Shown here one piece after another: positions 60,358 to 64,000 of a stretch of 64,000 nt of DNA. The notes under the pieces are model-generated. The model ran no database searches, had not been told where the DNA came from, and saw only the letters and a program-made list of their open reading frames with translations. Every line of letters starts with the position of its first letter. Within the stretch, counting starts at the first letter, position 1. The DNA is from Flavobacterium antarcticum DSM 19726 (lineage in GTDB: Bacteria; Bacteroidota; Bacteroidia; Flavobacteriales; Flavobacteriaceae). The DNA lies in the NCBI RefSeq assembly GCF_000419685.1, contig NZ_ATTM01000001.1, positions 310,001 to 374,000 of the forward strand, read 5' to 3'. The position numbers and the translations under genes were made by a program.

Positions 60358-62373
60358 ATGCATAAATATTTTGCACTCTTTGCAGTGCTTCTTTTCTCTT
60401 TTGGTGCAACAGCCCAAGACACTTTGAAAACAGTTCAAATCAAAACCAATTCAAATTCTACAAAAAAATCATTCCGTAAAGTAACGAACACGTCAACGAT
60501 GACGAGTAAAGAATTACTTAAAGCCGCTTGTTGTAATCTTGCGGAAAGTTTTGAAACAAATCCTTCAATTGATGTCAATTTTTCAGATGCTTTAACGGGA
60601 ACAAAACAAATCAAAATGTTGGGATTGACAAGCCCATACTTGATGATTACGGAGGAAAACATTCCGTCTGTTCGTGGTGCTTCTCAAGCCTATGGATTGA
60701 CTTTTACACCTGGAACTTGGGTGGAAAGTATTCAGATTACTAAAGGAGCAGGTTCTGTGGTTAACGGTTATGAAAGTATTTCGGGTCAAATAAATACCGA
60801 GTTAATTAAGCCGGTAAATGATATTCCGTTTTTTCTGAATGTATATGGTTCGACCGATTCTAGATTTGAAGTCAATACGCATTTCAATAAAAAAGTATCG
60901 GACAAATGGAGTACAAGTCTTTTTGTACACGGAAATGCTCGAGTGGAGAAAATGGATAAAAATGACGACGGATTTATGGATAATCCATTGGCAAAGCAAA
61001 TTAATGTCCTGAACAGATGGCAATATACAAACGCTGAAAAAGGGTGGGTGAGTTTTATCAATTTTAGATACATGAACGATGAAAAGCAAACGGGTCAAGT
61101 GGATTTTGATGCTGATCGTGATAAGGGAACTACTAATTTTTGGGGTTCTGAAATCAACACCGAACGGATTGATGTTTCGACAAAATTAGGTTATGTATTT
61201 CCAAATATGCCGTATCAAAGTATCGGTTTTCAAAATGCATTTACGAGTCATAAGCAAGATTCTTACTTTGGTTTGAATCAATATCAAATTACACAAAAAA
61301 GTTATTATTCTAATTTGATTTTGAATTCCATTATTAGAAATACCAAGCACCGCTTTGCTACAGGATTGAATTTCGCATACGATGACTACAACGAATATCT
61401 CGCAGTTCCTTCCATTGCGGATAATTACGATCGGATTGATACTTCTGTTGGAGCTTTTTTAGAATATACCTATGATAATATCGATGATTTTAGTTTAGTA
61501 GCAGGATTTCGTGTAGACCAGCATAATCGTTTAGGCGTTTTTGCGACGCCTAGAATTCACATTCGATACAATCCATGGGAAAAAGGAGTTTTGAGAGCTT
61601 CAGCAGGTCGAGGAAAACGTTCTGCAAATATTTTCGCAGAAAACCAGCAACTTTTTGCGAGTTCACGTATTTTCGACGTATTGAATACGAAAGGTAGAAT
61701 CTATGGTTTAGATGCAGAAATTGCATGGAATTATGGCTTGAGTTTTATGCAAGGTTTTAATTTGTTCAATAAAACTGCCGACGTAACAGTTGATTTTTAC
61801 AGAACTGATTTCCAAAATCAAGCCATCGTTGATTTGTATGCAAGTCCACAACAAGCCTTATTCTATAACGGAAAATCATTTGCTAATAGTTTGCAAGTAG
61901 AATTTAATATTGAACTGGCCAAACATTTTGACTTCAGAACGGCTTACAAATTTTACGATGTTCAAACGGAGTACATCAGCGGAACTTCAGAGCGTCCTTT
62001 GCAGGCAAAACACCGTTATTTTGCAAATTTGGCCTACGCCACACACATTGGAGATAAAGGACGGCAGTGGAAATTTGATGTAACCTACAATTGGTTAGGC
62101 GAACAAAAATTACCAAACACAAGTACAAATCCTGTTGACGATCGCTTGCCAGCATATTCGCCTTCATTTTCACTAGTGAATGCGCAAGTAACGCGCACTT
62201 TTTCATCCACTTTTGAATTGTATGCTGGAGCAGAAAATTTAGGAAATTACCAACAAGACAACGCTATTTTAGGAAATGAAAATCCATTTGGTACTACTTT
62301 TGATACTTCAATAGTTTATGCACCTGTTTTTGGTCAAATGTTTTATGCAGGTTTGCGTTTTAAAATTAAATAA
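60358..62373 (+). CDS. TonB-dependent outer membrane receptor, metal-module type
   Basis: A 671-residue protein with signal peptide (1-19), then a plug domain (~50-150) and a 22-strand barrel ending in AGLRFKIK. The plug carries LLKAACCNLAESFETNPSID, with an unusual Cys-Cys pair, then ITKGAGSVVNGYESISGQIN. There is no carboxypeptidase-type N-terminal repeat. It lies between HYC_CC_PP and HMA proteins, which points to a metal or metal-complex substrate. Substrate identity is inference. Confidence 0.9.
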   Translation: MHKYFALFAVLLFSFGATAQDTLKTVQIKTNSNSTKKSFRKVTNTSTMTSKELLKAACCNLAESFETNPSIDVNFSDALTGTKQIKMLGLTSPYLMITEENIPSVRGASQAYGLTFTPGTWVESIQITKGAGSVVNGYESISGQINTELIKPVNDIPFFLNVYGSTDSRFEVNTHFNKKVSDKWSTSLFVHGNARVEKMDKNDDGFMDNPLAKQINVLNRWQYTNAEKGWVSFINFRYMNDEKQTGQVDFDADRDKGTTNFWGSEINTERIDVSTKLGYVFPNMPYQSIGFQNAFTSHKQDSYFGLNQYQITQKSYYSNLILNSIIRNTKHRFATGLNFAYDDYNEYLAVPSIADNYDRIDTSVGAFLEYTYDNIDDFSLVAGFRVDQHNRLGVFATPRIHIRYNPWEKGVLRASAGRGKRSANIFAENQQLFASSRIFDVLNTKGRIYGLDAEIAWNYGLSFMQGFNLFNKTADVTVDFYRTDFQNQAIVDLYASPQQALFYNGKSFANSLQVEFNIELAKHFDFRTAYKFYDVQTEYISGTSERPLQAKHRYFANLAYATHIGDKGRQWKFDVTYNWLGEQKLPNTSTNPVDDRLPAYSPSFSLVNAQVTRTFSSTFELYAGAENLGNYQQDNAILGNENPFGTTFDTSIVYAPVFGQMFYAGLRFKIK

Positions 62374-62405
62374 TAATAAATTTCAAGATTAAAAATAATA
62401 TAGAA

Positions 62406-62747
62406 ATGAAAAATATACTTTTAGTACTTCTGGTTTCCTTCATAGGATTCTCAACACAAGCACAAGAAAAGAAAGACAAGAATGCAAAGCGCGAAATTGC
62501 CGTCAAGGGAAATTGCGAAATGTGTAAAAAGCGAATCGAAAAAGCGGCGTTTTCCATTCCTGGCGTAAAGTCTGCGGTTTGGACGCCTGAAAATCAAGAA
62601 TTAATTGTAATCGTAAATGAGCAAAAATCAGCTGTTAGTGAAATTGAGAAAGCAGTTGCAAAAGCAGGACACGATACAGAACATGTGAAAGCTACCGAAG
62701 CTGATTATGGGAAACTACATGAATGTTGTTCGTACGATAGAGAGTAA
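62406..62747 (+). CDS. Exported heavy-metal-associated (HMA) domain protein
   Basis: A 113-residue protein with a signal peptide (1-20, GFSTQAQEK) and one HMA ferredoxin-like domain (~32-98). The metal motif is GNCEMCKKRIEKAA (CxxC, ~39-42) and GVKSAVW follows. The C-terminal HECCSYDRE adds another Cys pair. It is a likely periplasmic copper-type chaperone serving the TonB receptor 32 bp upstream. A terminator follows. Confidence 0.9.
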   Translation: MKNILLVLLVSFIGFSTQAQEKKDKNAKREIAVKGNCEMCKKRIEKAAFSIPGVKSAVWTPENQELIVIVNEQKSAVSEIEKAVAKAGHDTEHVKATEADYGKLHECCSYDRE

Positions 62748-62753
62748 GTTATT

Positions 62754-62783
62754 AAACCGAGAAATTTCTCGGTTTTTTTTGAA
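62754..62783 (+). terminator. Terminator of the metal module
   Basis: AAACCGAGAAA and TTTCTCGGTTT form an 11-base perfect palindrome arm pair followed by T residues. Confidence 0.8.
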
Positions 62784-62902
62784 TTAATTTCAACAGGAAA
62801 ATGCATGATTTCTTCCTTAAATAAAACTTAAAACTATCAGAATAAGATTGGCGTTAAGCTAAATTATTACTACTTTCACGCACTCAATTTAACACAAAAA
62901 CA

Positions 62903-63595
62903 ATGAACGAATTTGATTGGAAGAATCTCATTGATCCTTTATTTTATATAGAATTTAGTATTAGTGGCATAAAAGTAGGGCTTTGGCTGGTACTTTTTAT
63001 CGTTTTTGCAGAAACAGGTTTGTTCGCTGGCTTTTTCCTTCCTGGTGATAGTTTGCTTTTCTTAGCAGGAATTTACAGCCGTGAGTTAATTGAGAATTTT
63101 ATGTTCATAGACAGTGATTTGATGAACGTAATACTTTTATCCTCTATGGTTGCTGTTGCAGGAATTGTTGGGAATATGGTAGGATATTGGTTCGGATCAA
63201 AAAGTGGATATTATCTTTACAACAAGCAAGATACGTTTTGGTTTAAGAAAAAGTATTTAGTACAATCTAAGGATTTCTTTGAAAAACACGGAGGTCGTGC
63301 GATTATTTTAGCTCGTTTCTTGCCTATTTTTAGAACTTTTGCTCCAATTGTTGCGGGAATTGTAATGATGGAAAAAAAGAAATTTATGCTCTACAACGTA
63401 ATCAGTTCGATTCTTTGGTCGTTCAGTTTGATTTTTGCAGGTCATTATTTACATGGGTTTCTTTTGGAAAAATATGATATCGACTTGAAACACCACATCG
63501 AATTAATTGTGATCATCCTTGTTGTAATTACAATTGTCCCTGTGATTATAAAATTCAGTAAGAAATCGAAACCGGAAGAAGGGGAAATCCAATAA
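62903..63595 (+). CDS. DedA family membrane protein
   Basis: A 230-residue polytopic protein of the DedA (SNARE-associated/VTT) family. FAETGLFAGFFLPGDSLLFL (~33-52) and EKHGGRAIILARFLPIFRTF (~132-151) are the conserved motifs, with the FLPGDS and ARFxP elements. About five helices. Relatives flip undecaprenyl phosphate or other lipids and support membrane potential and envelope integrity. It stands alone with its own terminator. Confidence 0.92.
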   Translation: MNEFDWKNLIDPLFYIEFSISGIKVGLWLVLFIVFAETGLFAGFFLPGDSLLFLAGIYSRELIENFMFIDSDLMNVILLSSMVAVAGIVGNMVGYWFGSKSGYYLYNKQDTFWFKKKYLVQSKDFFEKHGGRAIILARFLPIFRTFAPIVAGIVMMEKKKFMLYNVISSILWSFSLIFAGHYLHGFLLEKYDIDLKHHIELIVIILVVITIVPVIIKFSKKSKPEEGEIQ

Positions 63596-63609
63596 GATAT
63601 AGAAAAATA

Positions 63610-63638
63610 AAAAGGCTGAAGATTCAGCCTTTTTTTAT
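63610..63638 (+). terminator. Terminator of the DedA gene
   Basis: AAAAGGCTGAA and TTCAGCCTTTT form an 11-bp stem with a 2-base gap, then a T run. Confidence 0.85.
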
Positions 63639-63666
63639 GCGCTTTAATTTCTAAATAGGGTACAAA

Positions 63667-63697
63667 AAAATCCGAAGCGTGAACTTCGGATTTTAAT
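63667..63697 (-). terminator. Terminator of groEL
   Basis: AATCCGAAG and CTTCGGATT form a 9-bp stem with loop CGTGAA. A T run follows on the minus strand. It lies ~25 bp past the groEL stop. Confidence 0.8.
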
Positions 63698-63715
63698 ATT
63701 TCAATGAGAACGATC

Positions 63716-64000
63716 TTACATCATTCCTGGCATTCCGCCACCCATTGGCATTCCGCCTCCGGCATTTTCTTCTTTAATATCAATCAATGCACATTCAGTT
63801 GTTAAGATCATTCCTGAAACAGATGCCGCATTTTCTAGCGCAACACGTGTAACCTTCTTAGGATCGATAATTCCAGCCAACAGCATGTCAACATATTCGT
63901 CCGTTTTAGCGTTGTAACCGTAGTTTCCTTCGCCTTCCATTACTTTCGCAACTACAACAGAACCTTCTAAACCTGCATTTTCAACAATCGTTCTCAATGG
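63716..64000 (-). CDS. groEL: Chaperonin GroEL, C-terminal part (continues beyond window)
   Basis: The last ~94 residues of Gro[62 protein letters not shown] and [10 protein letters not shown] are typical of the equatorial domain. The flexible Gly/Met tail ([14 protein letters not shown]) closes it. The frame is open to the right edge, so the start lies outside the window. It is expected to be downstream of groES. Confidence 0.96.
   Translation of the reverse strand, partial: PLRTIVENAGLEGSVVVAKVMEGEGNYGYNAKTDEYVDMLLAGIIDPKKVTRVALENAASVSGMILTTECALIDIKEENAGGGMPMGGGMPGMM

Overview
The window is chromosomal DNA of a member of the Flavobacteriaceae (Bacteroidota), most likely Flavobacterium or a close relative. 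The evidence is low GC, gliding genes gldB and gldC, a short Bacteroidota-type primary sigma factor (287 residues), an exosortase xrtF pair, M1 and DUF6702 family genes, TonB-dependent receptors, and promoters whose -7 element reads TAnnTTTG. Genes are dense, and strand switches are usually marked by intrinsic terminators.

Layout. 1-11.1 kb: a truncated surface protein, a DUF6702 protein, an M1 peptidase, tatA, a PAP2 phosphatase, an O-methyltransferase, rlmN, a polyprenyl synthase, an ECF sigma factor operon and a TPR protein. 11.2-18.1 kb: dnaG (lacking its zinc ligands), an orphan response regulator, nadE, gldB-gldC, engB and a hydrolase. 18.5-34.3 kb: the complete dcw division and wall cluster, mraZ-rsmH-ftsL-ftsI-murE-mraY-murD-ftsW-murG-murC-ftsQ-ftsA-ftsZ. 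It is headed by a promoter overlapped by 10-bp-spaced MraZ-type boxes. 34.5-35.07 kb: a YqeY-like gene and tRNA-Arg(TCG).

35.06-45.26 kb: an integrated island using the 3' end of tRNA-Arg as attachment site, bounded by a 16-bp repeat. It carries a three-gene putative defence cassette: a fused PD-(D/E)XK nuclease/N6-adenine methylase, a two-domain specificity subunit, and an OLD-like ATPase/TOPRIM protein. It also has a complete tyrosine recombinase, two small DNA-binding proteins, a membrane protein and a putative replication initiator.

45.3-64 kb: an MtfA-like peptidase, rpe, rpoD, cysE-cysM, a group of hypothetical proteins and a lipoprotein/barrel pair. Then come pnp, rpsO, a free-Met-sulfoxide-reductase-like GAF protein, xrtF with its partner, a metal-related HYC_CC_PP / TonB receptor / HMA module, a DedA protein, and the 3' end of groEL at the right edge.

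Main new observations. (1) A 22-codon leader with tandem Cys codons precedes cysE-cysM. It is followed by a perfect intrinsic terminator and a mutually exclusive antiterminator, which is the architecture of ribosome-mediated cysteine attenuation. (2) The island's restriction-modification/OLD cassette has no HsdR translocase. (3) Five GTATG words recur at exactly 11-bp spacing upstream of rpsO. (4) Dispersed intergenic hairpin repeats occur in at least four related copies. (5) Several genes appear to be transcribed as leaderless or near-leaderless mRNAs. All functional calls rest on reading motifs by eye; no database search was run.
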